DNA from: JAFKKS01 sp050187875
GTDB taxonomy: Bacteria; Pseudomonadota; Alphaproteobacteria; Rhizobiales; Xanthobacteraceae
Length of the DNA stretch: 64,000 nucleotides
Assembly: GCA_050187875.1 (NCBI GenBank)
Contig: JBFWXB010000026.1
Coordinates: 5,217 to 69,216 of the forward strand
Direction of reading: 5' to 3'
The position numbers were made by a program, and so were the translations under genes. How positions within the stretch are numbered: position 1 is the stretch's first letter; each line of letters begins with the position of its first letter. Below are positions 17,864-26,797 of this stretch, piece after piece. The notes beneath the pieces were generated by a model. The model saw nothing but the letters and a program-made list of their open reading frames with translations, ran no database searches and was not told where the DNA came from.

Positions 17864-19095
17864 CGGCCCGCGCCTTTCACGGCGACGATGTCGACTTCCA
17901 TCAGCAGCTCCGGACTCGCGAGCCCTTTCATGATCACGCAGCTCAGCGCGGGCGTTGTTCCTTTGAGCCGGCGCATCACGGCTTCGTTGACGCCGGCGAG
18001 GAAGGCGCGGTCGGTCACGAAGATCGTCGCCTTGACGACGTCGCGAAGCGCGGCGCCGGCTTCCCGCAATAGCGTTTCGACATTGTCCATGGCCTGCTCC
18101 GCCTGCGCAACCGCGTCGCCGGCGCCATGGAGGACTTCGTCGAGGCCCATTCCCGTCTGGCCGCGCAGCACGATGCGATCGCCGGCGACGACAGCCATAC
18201 AGAATTCGCAGTTGAGCGGTTGCTCCTCCGTGCCATAGCGGGCGCTGCGCGAGTGGTAAGGACGCAAGCGCCGATGCGCGGTGCCGTTCTGTTTGCGCGG
18301 GATCGTGAGGTCGATCTCGAACAGGATGTCGGGTCGCGCGAAGCCGGTGGTGATGATGCCGGTCGACACCGGCCTGATCGCGCCGAGATGCTTGCCGATC
18401 ATCGGGTAGACGGCGTTCCGATAGGCGCGGTCGCTGATGTAGACCGTGATCTTGGCGATGTCGGCCGGATCGGCACCGGCTTCCGCCAGCAACGTCATCA
18501 GGTTAGTCATGGCGAGATCGGCCTGCGCGCCGGCGTCTTCGACGCGGCGGCCCTTCATCTTCACGCCCGTGTGGTCGAGCCCCGCGCCCGTCTGCCCGCG
18601 CACGAAGAACTCGTCATCGGTCGCGAGGATCATCGAGCCTTGCCAGGGGAAGCCCTGACCATGCCAGCTGTCGAAGTCGTACGGCCGCGTGTATTTCGGC
18701 GGCGCCTTGGGGATCGCCGCCTCGGCGTCGATCTGGACGATGAGTTCCGGGAGCGCGAGACCCGCAACGACGAGGCCGGTACTGACCGCGCGCACACCGG
18801 CAAGGCGGCGCGAGATCGCGGCATAGGCATCGCTCCTGTAGCCGCGGTCCACGACCGACGTGGTGAGCTTCGTCACGTTGCTCAGCGTGCCGCCGACGCT
18901 CGCGAGCGCCGCTTCAAGCTGGTCGAGCGCAGCGTCCGCCTGCTCCATCGGATTGCCCAGCCCGCGAACAACACCGTCGCGACCGAGTGCGGTTGCCGCG
19001 CTGAGAAAGACGCGCTCGCCGCTGCGGATGGCGCCGGCCACCGGGCGATCGGTGATCCCTGGGAGCCCGGATGAAGCTACTGCGCCGCTTTGCAT
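17860..19095 (-). CDS. Triple RidA/YjgF-domain protein
   Basis: A 411-residue protein built from three consecutive RidA (YjgF/YER057c/UK114) domains at about 1-130, 150-275 and 290-411. Each ends in a matching strand pair (GLVVAGLALPELIVQIDAEA, GIITTGFARPDILFEIDLTI, CVIMKGLASPELLMEVDIVA). Classical RidA is a homotrimer of one such domain, so this chain could fold as a single-chain trimer. The arginine that binds the carboxylate in imine-deaminase RidA (position before the conserved S/T) is V, V and L in the three domains, so 2-aminoacrylate deaminase activity is doubtful. The ATG at 19093-19095 has GGAGAG upstream. Confidence 0.88.
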   Translation of the reverse strand: MQSGAVASSGLPGITDRPVAGAIRSGERVFLSAATALGRDGVVRGLGNPMEQADAALDQLEAALASVGGTLSNVTKLTTSVVDRGYRSDAYAAISRRLAGVRAVSTGLVVAGLALPELIVQIDAEAAIPKAPPKYTRPYDFDSWHGQGFPWQGSMILATDDEFFVRGQTGAGLDHTGVKMKGRRVEDAGAQADLAMTNLMTLLAEAGADPADIAKITVYISDRAYRNAVYPMIGKHLGAIRPVSTGIITTGFARPDILFEIDLTIPRKQNGTAHRRLRPYHSRSARYGTEEQPLNCEFCMAVVAGDRIVLRGQTGMGLDEVLHGAGDAVAQAEQAMDNVETLLREAGAALRDVVKATIFVTDRAFLAGVNEAVMRRLKGTTPALSCVIMKGLASPELLMEVDIVAVKGAGR

Positions 19096-19234
19096 GGATG
19101 CGTCTCTCCGTTCGATTTACGCCTGCCCGAGAACGCTAATGCCGCCATCCCAATTCCCGGCGGCAAGGTTAGCCAACGGCCAGGGAGGCGACCAAATTAT
19201 TTTCAGGGGCATATTATTTGATGGCCTTATAGGT

Positions 19235-20722
19235 TCACCTTCCGAGAACGTCGGCGCCGAAGTTCCGCACCGGATCGACGTCAGCGGCGAGGCGACCCGT
19301 CGGCGCGGCCGCAACGCCGCCGGTTCGCGCAATCCAGCGGCCTGAACCCGGCACACCTTTGAGTGCGCCATCGCTGATGATCTCTTCGCCACGCCGGATC
19401 ACCCGCTCGGGCCAGCCGGTGACGGTGCGTCCCGCAAAGGGCGTGAAGCCGGTGCGATCATGCATCGCGGCGTCGGTGATCGTGACGACGCGCTTCGGAT
19501 CCCAGATCGCGATGTCGGCGTCGTATCCCGGCTGGATCGCGCCTTTGCGCGGCAAGTTGTAGAGCTGCGCGGGCGCCGTGGCGGTGAGTTCGACGAAGGC
19601 TTCGAGGCCGCGGCCGGCGAACTCCGGGCGTCCCTTGGAGACGAGCGCATCGAACAGCAGTGGCAGGCGCGTCTCCAAGCCCGGCAGGCCGTTCGCGATC
19701 TGCTTAAAGTTCGGATCGGGTCCGGCCGAAAGCTTGCCGGTCTCGTCGAAGCGATACGGCGCGTGATCGGAAGAGACCGTCTGAAGGTCGCCGAGCGCCA
19801 GCGCTTGCCAGAGCGCGTCCTGGTCGGAGGCGTCGCGCGGCGGCGGCGAGCACATCCACTTGGCGCCTTCGAGTCCTGGCTTGTCGAGATCGTGCTTGGT
19901 CAGGAAGAGGTATTGCGGGCAGGTCTCGGCGAAAATCTTCAGACCTTGCCCGCGCGCGTGGCGGATGACCGCGGCGCCTTCCGCCGTCGAGACGTGGAAG
20001 ATCATGATCGGCTGGTCGATCAGCGCGGCAGCGGTGATGAGGCGGTTGAAGGCTTCGGCCTCGGAGCCGCGCGGGTGGCTGATGGCATGATATTTCGGCG
20101 CGGTGTAGCCGCGCGCGACAAGCCGCTTGCCGAGCCAGGAGATCATGCCGTGGTTTTCGGCGTGCACGCAGACCAGCGCGCCGTTCTGCCGCGCAGTGAG
20201 CAGCACGTCGAGCACCGGCTCGTCGTCGACCTTGATCAGGTCGTAGGTCATGAAGATTTTGATCGACGCGTGGCCCTCGCCGATCAGCGCCGGCAAGTCC
20301 GTTTCGATCGTCTTCCGGTCAGGATTGGCGACGATCATGTGGAAGGCGTAGTCGATGATCGCGCCGCGCCGCGCCAGTTCCGCATAGTCGTCGACGATCT
20401 TGCGCAGGTCGAGCCCGCGATGCTGGGCAGCAAACGAGATCAGCGTCGTGTTGCCGCCGAAAGCCGCGGACGCCGTCGCGCTTTCGAACGTATCGGCATT
20501 GAGCAACCCGCCCGCCGAGACCTGCTCGACATGCGCATGGCTGTCGACACCGCCTGGCAACACGAGCTTGCCGGTCGCGTCGATCTCGCGCGCGCCTTGA
20601 GGAAGATCGATGCCGACCGCGGCGATGCTGCCCTGCGTGACGGCGACATCGGCGACAAAACTGCCGGTCGCCGTACCGACCGTGCCGCCGCGGATGACCA
20701 AGTCGTAGCGCGAAGCCGTCAT
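19235..20722 (-). CDS. Dihydropyrimidinase / D-hydantoinase family amidohydrolase
   Basis: A 495-residue cyclic amidohydrolase that opens dihydropyrimidine or 5-substituted hydantoin rings to N-carbamoyl amino acids. The binuclear metal site is complete: H62 and H64 (DSHAH), the carboxylated lysine K155 (SIKIFMTY), H187 (VHAEN), H243 (FHVS) and D319 (SSDH). Residues 1-60 and the C-terminus form the small beta domain. The ATG at 20720-20722 was chosen because upstream sequence is coding for the racemase. It is placed between the racemase and the triple-RidA gene, all co-directional. Confidence 0.9.
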   Translation of the reverse strand: MTASRYDLVIRGGTVGTATGSFVADVAVTQGSIAAVGIDLPQGAREIDATGKLVLPGGVDSHAHVEQVSAGGLLNADTFESATASAAFGGNTTLISFAAQHRGLDLRKIVDDYAELARRGAIIDYAFHMIVANPDRKTIETDLPALIGEGHASIKIFMTYDLIKVDDEPVLDVLLTARQNGALVCVHAENHGMISWLGKRLVARGYTAPKYHAISHPRGSEAEAFNRLITAAALIDQPIMIFHVSTAEGAAVIRHARGQGLKIFAETCPQYLFLTKHDLDKPGLEGAKWMCSPPPRDASDQDALWQALALGDLQTVSSDHAPYRFDETGKLSAGPDPNFKQIANGLPGLETRLPLLFDALVSKGRPEFAGRGLEAFVELTATAPAQLYNLPRKGAIQPGYDADIAIWDPKRVVTITDAAMHDRTGFTPFAGRTVTGWPERVIRRGEEIISDGALKGVPGSGRWIARTGGVAAAPTGRLAADVDPVRNFGADVLGR

Positions 20723-20742
20723 CTTCCTTCGTTCCTTTAGCC

Positions 20743-21402
20743 TCAGCGGACCGCGATGGTGCCGATCGCCATGGCGACCGCCGCCTGGGTCGGGTCGATC
20801 ACCGGAATTCCAACAGCCTCCTCCAGCGGCCCGCGATGGCGCGCCATGCCGGCACAGCCCATGACGATAGCGCCGGCGCCGTCGCGCTCCTTCAGTTCGG
20901 TGGCGACCGCGATCATCCGCGCCAGCGTGCCTTCGCCCGATGCGCTTTCGGCGACCGACATTTCGAGCGGGCGCTCGCCGGCGAAGCGATGCATCAAATC
21001 CATCTGGCGCAGATAGCGGATGTGGCGTGGGATCGAGCGCGTGCGAATGGCGATGACGCCGAAACTGTCGGCGCGCGTCAGCGCGGTGAGCACGCCGCAT
21101 TCGGCGATGCCGAAGACAGGGCGCTCCGTGCCTTCGCGCGCGACATGAAGCCCCGGGTCGGAATAGCAAGCGATGACAAACGCATCGACATCGTTCGCCG
21201 ATTCGACGCGGCGGCGCAGCGGTATCGTCACGCTGTCCGCGTGCTCCTGCGTCTCTATGCCGATGGGACCTTCCTTGAGCGTCTCGCAGACGATCTCCGG
21301 CCCTTCGGCGAAGGACAACGGCGCGACCGCCTGGCGCAACCCTTCGGTCACGGTCTCGTTCGAATTGGGATTGATGACGAGAATACGGCTACGGCGGCTC
21401 AT
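20743..21402 (-). CDS. Asp/Glu/hydantoin racemase family protein
   Basis: A 219-residue cofactor-independent racemase. The start RILVINPNSNETVT is characteristic, and the two catalytic cysteines are present in VIACYSDPG (about C79) and VMGCAGM (about C184). In hydantoin-use operons this enzyme interconverts D- and L-5-monosubstituted hydantoins so that both enter the hydantoinase. Related proteins are allantoin racemases or maleate isomerases, so the exact substrate is uncertain, but the flanking dihydropyrimidinase and carbamoylase genes favour the hydantoin role. Confidence 0.87.
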   Translation of the reverse strand: MSRRSRILVINPNSNETVTEGLRQAVAPLSFAEGPEIVCETLKEGPIGIETQEHADSVTIPLRRRVESANDVDAFVIACYSDPGLHVAREGTERPVFGIAECGVLTALTRADSFGVIAIRTRSIPRHIRYLRQMDLMHRFAGERPLEMSVAESASGEGTLARMIAVATELKERDGAGAIVMGCAGMARHRGPLEEAVGIPVIDPTQAAVAMAIGTIAVR

Positions 21403-21444
21403 GCTCGATCTTTCGTAATCGCGATGACGACTTTCATCGCGGCA

Positions 21445-22764
21445 TCAGGAGGTTGACTCCTTTGCCACCCAGTCGGCAAGAACCGTGCAAGCCGCGAGGA
21501 AGTCGTCGATCTCCATCGCCTCCATTGGATTGTGGCTCCCGTGCTCGTTGCGTACGAAGAGCATGGCAATCGGAACGCCAGATTCCGCGAAGGCCGCAGA
21601 ATCATGCGACGCGGGACTGCCAAGCCGCATCGTGGCGATGCCGTGACGAACCGCTGCGGCCTCGAGCGCGGCGACGATCTCCGGATCCACGGGACCAACC
21701 GCGGCACTTGCGCGCGTGCCAAGCTCGAAAGTGACACGACGGCGCGCTTCGATGTCGGCGATAGCGTCGAGCATACGCGCCTCGACGCGCTTGAGCACCG
21801 CGGCATCATAGGCGCGGACATCCAAGCTGAAGGCGAACGCGCCCGGCACCGTGGTGAGCCCATGCGCCGCCTCGTCGGTGTGGAAGCGGCCAAGGGTGAC
21901 GGCAAGCTGCACGCCCGCCTTCTCTTCCTGCTCCCAGATGCGATCGAGCGTCATCGCGAGCTCGGCGCCCGCCATCGCCGCATCGTGCCGGAAGCGCCGC
22001 GGTGTTCCGACGTGATCGTAGCGTCCGACAATACGCGCAGCAGGATAGCGGAAGTTGCCGGGAATGCCGCTGCAGATCGCGAGTGGCAGGTGCGACTCGA
22101 CGAGGCTCGGCGCTTGCTCGATATGGACCTCGAGGAAAGCGCGGATCGTCGCGGGGTCCAGATGCCGTTTGTGCTGGCGGATCGCCGCCGGATCGCCACC
22201 GCATGCGGCGATGTGCTCGGCGAGGGGCTTGCCGTTATCGATGCGTTTGGCTTCGAGCGCGCCGTCAGGGAGCCGGCCCAGCGCCGAGCGGCTCCCGACA
22301 TAGGAGACCTGGAACCAGACGCTCTCTTCCGCGCGCACGCCCATCACGGTGACATCGCGCCGCGGCTTGACGCCAAGGCTGCGCAGCGCCTCGATGACAA
22401 CGAGGCCGGCGACGACCCCGGCGGCGCCGTCGAAGTTGCCCCCATGCGGGACGCTGTCGAGATGCGAACCTATTAGAATTCGCGGCACCTTCGGTTCGCT
22501 GCCGTACCAGGTGACGTAAGTGTTGGCGGCAAAGTCTTTCGACACCGGCAGGCCTACTTCCGCGGCGAAATCCGTCAGGACGTTGTGGCCGAAATTTTCT
22601 CCCGGTCCGTAGCTGTCGCGCGTAATGCCAGGCTCGTCCCGGCTGCCGTCCGCCAGTTTGGCGAACAGGCGCTCGACCATCGCCCGCTGCGCTTCGACCG
22701 CGCTCTTGAGGGCGGATGCGGATAGTGTCCAAGGAACGTCGGTGCGTTTTGTATCGGCGGTCAT
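21445..22764 (-). CDS. M20 family amidohydrolase, N-carbamoyl-L-amino-acid hydrolase / allantoate amidohydrolase type
   Basis: A 439-residue zinc-dependent hydrolase expected to cleave N-carbamoyl amino acids released by the hydantoinase. Metal ligands are visible: H101 (GSHLDSV), D112 (NFDGAAG), E146/E147 (RAEES), H214 (VHIEQ) and a late histidine in SPASHDSAAF. I chose the ATG at 22762-22764 (MTADTKR), which avoids overlap with the upstream gene; the ATG at 22791 is also possible, and neither has a strong ribosome site. Hydantoinase, racemase and carbamoylase together make a complete route from hydantoins to amino acids. Confidence 0.9.
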   Translation of the reverse strand: MTADTKRTDVPWTLSASALKSAVEAQRAMVERLFAKLADGSRDEPGITRDSYGPGENFGHNVLTDFAAEVGLPVSKDFAANTYVTWYGSEPKVPRILIGSHLDSVPHGGNFDGAAGVVAGLVVIEALRSLGVKPRRDVTVMGVRAEESVWFQVSYVGSRSALGRLPDGALEAKRIDNGKPLAEHIAACGGDPAAIRQHKRHLDPATIRAFLEVHIEQAPSLVESHLPLAICSGIPGNFRYPAARIVGRYDHVGTPRRFRHDAAMAGAELAMTLDRIWEQEEKAGVQLAVTLGRFHTDEAAHGLTTVPGAFAFSLDVRAYDAAVLKRVEARMLDAIADIEARRRVTFELGTRASAAVGPVDPEIVAALEAAAVRHGIATMRLGSPASHDSAAFAESGVPIAMLFVRNEHGSHNPMEAMEIDDFLAACTVLADWVAKESTS

Positions 22765-22775
22765 CGCGTTGTCAT

Positions 22776-24173
22776 TCAAGACGGCATCCATTGCAAAGCG
22801 CCGGCGGGCGGCGTGATGTCGGGATTGGCGGCGATCATGCGATCCCATACGCGCTGGGTGACGGCCTGCGCCTCAGCCAACAGCGCATCCTCGTCGATCG
22901 TCAGCACCTTGCCGTCGCGCATCACGAACGCGCCGTCGACCATCACCGAATGAACGAGGCCCGGGTGGCCGTAGTGGACGATGTTCGACAGCAAGCGGAT
23001 CACCGGCCGCATGGCCGGCGCGTCGAGATTCAAGATCGTCAGATCGGCCTTCATTCCAGGGGCGAGCGCGCCGATCTCATCCGACGCGCCGACGCTACGT
23101 GCCGCGTTGACGGTGATCATATCGAAAATCTCTTGCGGCGCCGGAATGACGCCGTTCTCGACGTCGCGTCCGCGCCCCGTCCGATGCACGATCGAGCCGA
23201 AGGCCATGGCCTGGAACATGTCCTCGCTCATATTATCCGTGCCGATGACGATCTCGACGCCAGCGTCGCGGATGCGCCCGATCGGCGCCTTGTGCAGGCC
23301 GCGGCGGGACGAGCACGCCGGGCAGTGCGCCATGCGCACCTTGCGCGCGGCGAGCAGTTCGACATCCTCCGGCGTGCAGAACGTCCAATGCGCGCACGTC
23401 AGGTCGGGGCCGAGGAAGCCCTCACGCTCGAGGTATGCGGCCGGCGTCAAGCCATGCCGCTTGGCGACCGCGGCGACCTCGCCGGGGCTTTGCGCCAGAT
23501 GGCACGTGCGCGTCAGGCCATGACGCTCGGCGAGTTCCTTCAGCCGATGCAGCATCGCGGGCGAGCAGTTATCCGTCGCGTGTGCGGCGATCTGGCAATT
23601 GACGCGCCCGCCTCGCGCGCCGTGCCATGTCTCGACCAACGCTTCGGTGCGGTCGAGGAAGGTCCGGCCGAAAGCCTCGTCGACGGTGTAGTCGCCGAAG
23701 CGGATTTTCATCGTGTCAATGTCGGCGCAGCTTTCCGAAAGCCAGAGCCGTAAGCCGGTATCGGCCATGGCGCCGACATAACCCGCTACATGCCGGAACG
23801 GATCGACGAGCGTCGTCGCGCCGCTGCGGATCGCTTCCAGACACCCGAGCGCCGCCATCACCGAGCGCTCTTGATCGCTCATCGCGTAGGAGACTGGCGA
23901 CATGTACTTGTAGACGACGGTGTCGCCGTCCCAATCTTCGACCGTGCCGCGCAGCGCGGTGAGAACCGTGTGGGTGTGAGCGTTGATGAAGCCGGGCAGA
24001 ACGGCGAGGCCGCGTCCGCCCATGCGCGGCACGTCCTGGAAGCGCGCCTCGAGGGTTGCGCTCGGGCCGACAGCGGCGATCGTCTGGCCTTTGATGGCGA
24101 TGGCCGCATCGTGAAGGATGCGGCGCTCAGCGCCGCCGGTCACGATCGTCGCCTTGGTGATCAGCAAATCCAT
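22776..24173 (-). CDS. Amidohydrolase, chlorohydrolase/cytosine deaminase-like (ATZ/TRZ family)
   Basis: A 465-residue class-III amidohydrolase with a single metal site: HxH in INAHTHTVLTALRG (about 64-66), a histidine in CHLAQSPGE, CAHWTF and the metal aspartate in IGTDNMSED. The family deaminates or dechlorinates triazines, guanine, S-adenosylhomocysteine and similar ring compounds. ATG at 24171-24173 starts a normal family N-terminus (MDLLITKATIVTGG). As the first structural gene after the LysR gene, it may prepare the ring substrate for the hydantoinase genes that follow (inference). Confidence 0.87.
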   Translation of the reverse strand: MDLLITKATIVTGGAERRILHDAAIAIKGQTIAAVGPSATLEARFQDVPRMGGRGLAVLPGFINAHTHTVLTALRGTVEDWDGDTVVYKYMSPVSYAMSDQERSVMAALGCLEAIRSGATTLVDPFRHVAGYVGAMADTGLRLWLSESCADIDTMKIRFGDYTVDEAFGRTFLDRTEALVETWHGARGGRVNCQIAAHATDNCSPAMLHRLKELAERHGLTRTCHLAQSPGEVAAVAKRHGLTPAAYLEREGFLGPDLTCAHWTFCTPEDVELLAARKVRMAHCPACSSRRGLHKAPIGRIRDAGVEIVIGTDNMSEDMFQAMAFGSIVHRTGRGRDVENGVIPAPQEIFDMITVNAARSVGASDEIGALAPGMKADLTILNLDAPAMRPVIRLLSNIVHYGHPGLVHSVMVDGAFVMRDGKVLTIDEDALLAEAQAVTQRVWDRMIAANPDITPPAGALQWMPS

Positions 24174-24307
24174 GAGATACGGCCGTGGCGCCGCCGTTCG
24201 CTGTGAGACGCCGCGAGAGTGCGGCACCGGCCCGGCCCAGGCAATGCCGCAAGCTATATTGATTATGCAGGTGGCATTTGCCGCATGAATAGTCGCGATC
24301 GCGCTTA

Positions 24308-25207
24308 TCAGCCGAACGTCGAGGCGGTCCGCTCGGCAACGCCGCGAACTTCCCTCAGGAAAGCTTCCGCCGTTCGGGAGAGCGGGCGCTTGCGAGACCG
24401 CACGGCTGACGCCGAGACGATCGCCTCGGGCTCGAAGCGGCGCACGATCAGGTCGCTCCCCGCCGCGAGCGGGGAAAGCGGGTCCACGATCGCGACCCCG
24501 ACGCCCGCTTCCGCCAGCACGCAGGCCGTATTGCAATAACGAACCTCGACGGCGAAGCTGAAAGCCTCGCCCGCCTTCTCGAACGCTTGCCGAACGATGG
24601 TTCCCATCTGCGTCCCGCGCTGGAGCGCAATGTAAGCCGTCCGCTTGAGATCGGCCGGCGTGATCACGGATTTTTCCGCGAACGGATGATCCCGCCGCAT
24701 GACGCAGACCATCCGCTCGGAGAAGAAGCACTCGCTGTCGACGCCCTTGTGGTCATCACTCAGGCCCATGACGAAGCCGAGTTCCGCGACACCGTTGTCG
24801 ACGTTCTCGATAATCCCTTCGAAGCGGCGGACATCGAAGGACACCCTCGTCTTCGGGCGTTTGGCGAGGAAGTTCTTCAGCGCCACCGGAATCACGCTGT
24901 AGCCGAGCGGCGGCGTCGCCATGATGCGCACATGCCCGGAGCGGTTGGCCCTCAAATCTTCCACTTTCGCCTCGAGGGCGGCATGCATCGAGAAAATGGG
25001 ATCGGAGTCGTTGTAAAGCTCGCGTGCTTCGGGCGTGGGGAACAGCCGATTGTTCACGCGCTCGAACAGCGGAAAGCCGACCTGGCTTTCGAGGTGCTTG
25101 ATCGCGTTGCTGACGGCGGGCTGGGACAGGCTCAATTCCCGCGCGGCGCGGACGGTGGTCTCGCAGCGGACGACGGCCCTTAAAAGCTCGATCTGGCGAA
25201 GGTTCAT
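24308..25207 (-). CDS. LysR family transcriptional regulator
   Basis: A 299-residue LysR regulator with an N-terminal helix-turn-helix (about 3-62; LSLSQPAVSNAIKHLESQVG) and a CysB-like effector domain. It lies upstream of, and co-directional with, the amidohydrolase-hydantoinase-dpp train, separated by a 134-bp gap that is AT-richer than its surroundings (TGCATAATCAATATAG on the minus strand) and likely holds the operon promoter. It probably controls that operon, although co-directional arrangement is less usual for this family than divergent. Confidence 0.9.
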   Translation of the reverse strand: MNLRQIELLRAVVRCETTVRAARELSLSQPAVSNAIKHLESQVGFPLFERVNNRLFPTPEARELYNDSDPIFSMHAALEAKVEDLRANRSGHVRIMATPPLGYSVIPVALKNFLAKRPKTRVSFDVRRFEGIIENVDNGVAELGFVMGLSDDHKGVDSECFFSERMVCVMRRDHPFAEKSVITPADLKRTAYIALQRGTQMGTIVRQAFEKAGEAFSFAVEVRYCNTACVLAEAGVGVAIVDPLSPLAAGSDLIVRRFEPEAIVSASAVRSRKRPLSRTAEAFLREVRGVAERTASTFG

Positions 25208-25353
25208 ATGACCGCCCCGAATAGAGTTTCCCCAACCCTATTCGTTTCGCAAATTCTATGCCAGCGACCAGCGGATGCACCGGAGCGCCGGTTGGGCGGC
25301 ATAAGGAGCGGTCAGCGAACGTGGGAGCCGCATCCAGACGGAAGCGGAAGGGC

Positions 25354-26784
25354 TTAAGCCCACGGCAGGGTCGGCGGGGAGAGTTCGTCCACGGAGCGCC
25401 CGGCCCAATCGAGCGACGACGCCTTGGCGAGGGCACGGCGCTGCGCCTGCTCCAGCCCTTCCGCGGCGGCGGCATAATCCATCGTCAGCACCCTGCCCTT
25501 TTCGACGACCTGCCGCCCTTGCACGAAGACGTGCGAGACGGCCCGTTCGGCAGCGGCATTGATGAGGCTTTTCAACGGGTCGCGGGTCGGCCGCATCATC
25601 GGATGGGTGATGTCGACCATAACGAGGTCGGCCTGGGCGCCGGGAGCGATCCGCCCGATGTCGCTGCGGCCGAGGAGCTTGGCGCCGCCAAGCGTCGCGG
25701 CCCGAAAGATCTGCCCGGTCGTCACCGCGGCATGGCTCTCCGCCGTGATGCGGGCGAAAATGCCGGCGTGGCGCAACTCCTCCAGCATGTTGTGCGGAAA
25801 GGTGTCGGTGCCGATGCCGACATTGATGCCGGCCGCAAGATATTGGCCGAGATCGCGCAAAGTGACGCCGCGCCGGCCGAAGACGGTCGGGCAATGCGCA
25901 AGCGAGGTGCCGGTCTCGGCGAGCCGGTCGATGTCGGTGCGCGTCGGCCAGCGCACCCAGGGATGGTGGTCGAGGAAGATGCCGTGCGCGATCGACGCGT
26001 TCGGCCCGAGGAAGCCGATCGAGTCCAGCCACTGGACGGCGCTCATGCCGGTGCGCCGGACCATTTCGTGGAATTCGACGATCGCCTGCCCCGCATGGGT
26101 CTGGATCGGGATGCCGCGTTCCTTTGCCGCCGCGATGGAAGCACGGAAAAGCTCCTCGGTGCAGGTGTCGATCTGCGCCGGGCAGACCATGCCGGAAAGC
26201 CGGCCGGAGGGATGCGCCCGCGCGGCGTCGATGATCCGTAGCGCCTCTTCCATGGCCTTGCGGCCGGCGGCATCGTCGAGCTCGTATTCGACGGTGTAGC
26301 CGTTGCGCGTGAACCAGCGCCCGTTGCGATACATCGGCGCCAAAACCATGCGCAGCCCGGACGCCGCCGCGCGGTCGAGCCAGCCGTCGCTCGGGAAGGA
26401 GAGATCGACGAGCGTCGTGACGCCGGACATCAGCAGTTCCGACCAGGCGACGTGGTTGAGGTGCGGGATGCCCTCGGCGTCGGCGCGGAAAAGCCAGAGG
26501 AACTCATAGAGCGAGGAATTGTAGAGCTTCGGACTGCCGACTTCGTCGGTCATACCCTTGTTGCCGGGCTCGCTCGATGGATGGGAATGAATATCGACGA
26601 GCCCGGGCATAACCATGAAGCCTGCACCGTCGATCTCGCGGCCGACCGACCCGCTCCAGCCATCGCCGACATGCAGGATGCCGGTCTTGTCGAACACGAC
26701 GTCGAGATTGCGCCGATAGACGTGATCGTCCGCCGCCGGATCATAGGCGACGACGATTTCGGCGCGGCGGATGCGCGTGGTCAT
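25354..26784 (-). CDS. Amidohydrolase family protein
   Basis: A 476-residue amidohydrolase of the cytosine-deaminase/chlorohydrolase type. Metal ligands are visible in VDIHSHPSS (HxH), IQTHAGQ, IAHGIFLDHH and GTDTFPHN; no carboxylated lysine is evident, which fits a mononuclear site. The C-terminal beta-strand domain (IAPGAQADLVMVDI) is typical. It is the last gene of the spermidine-type transporter operon, 13 bp after the deacetylase-fold gene. The pair probably degrades whatever the transporter brings in. Confidence 0.87.
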   Translation of the reverse strand: MTTRIRRAEIVVAYDPAADDHVYRRNLDVVFDKTGILHVGDGWSGSVGREIDGAGFMVMPGLVDIHSHPSSEPGNKGMTDEVGSPKLYNSSLYEFLWLFRADAEGIPHLNHVAWSELLMSGVTTLVDLSFPSDGWLDRAAASGLRMVLAPMYRNGRWFTRNGYTVEYELDDAAGRKAMEEALRIIDAARAHPSGRLSGMVCPAQIDTCTEELFRASIAAAKERGIPIQTHAGQAIVEFHEMVRRTGMSAVQWLDSIGFLGPNASIAHGIFLDHHPWVRWPTRTDIDRLAETGTSLAHCPTVFGRRGVTLRDLGQYLAAGINVGIGTDTFPHNMLEELRHAGIFARITAESHAAVTTGQIFRAATLGGAKLLGRSDIGRIAPGAQADLVMVDITHPMMRPTRDPLKSLINAAAERAVSHVFVQGRQVVEKGRVLTMDYAAAAEGLEQAQRRALAKASSLDWAGRSVDELSPPTLPWA

Positions 26785-26797
26785 GACAGCTTACGGC

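Noticed and set aside
19170..19225. AT-rich stretch with two ATTATTT direct repeats upstream of the triple-RidA gene as an attachment site
   Set aside because: The copies are only 7 bp and no integrase or tRNA is nearby; it may simply be part of a promoter.
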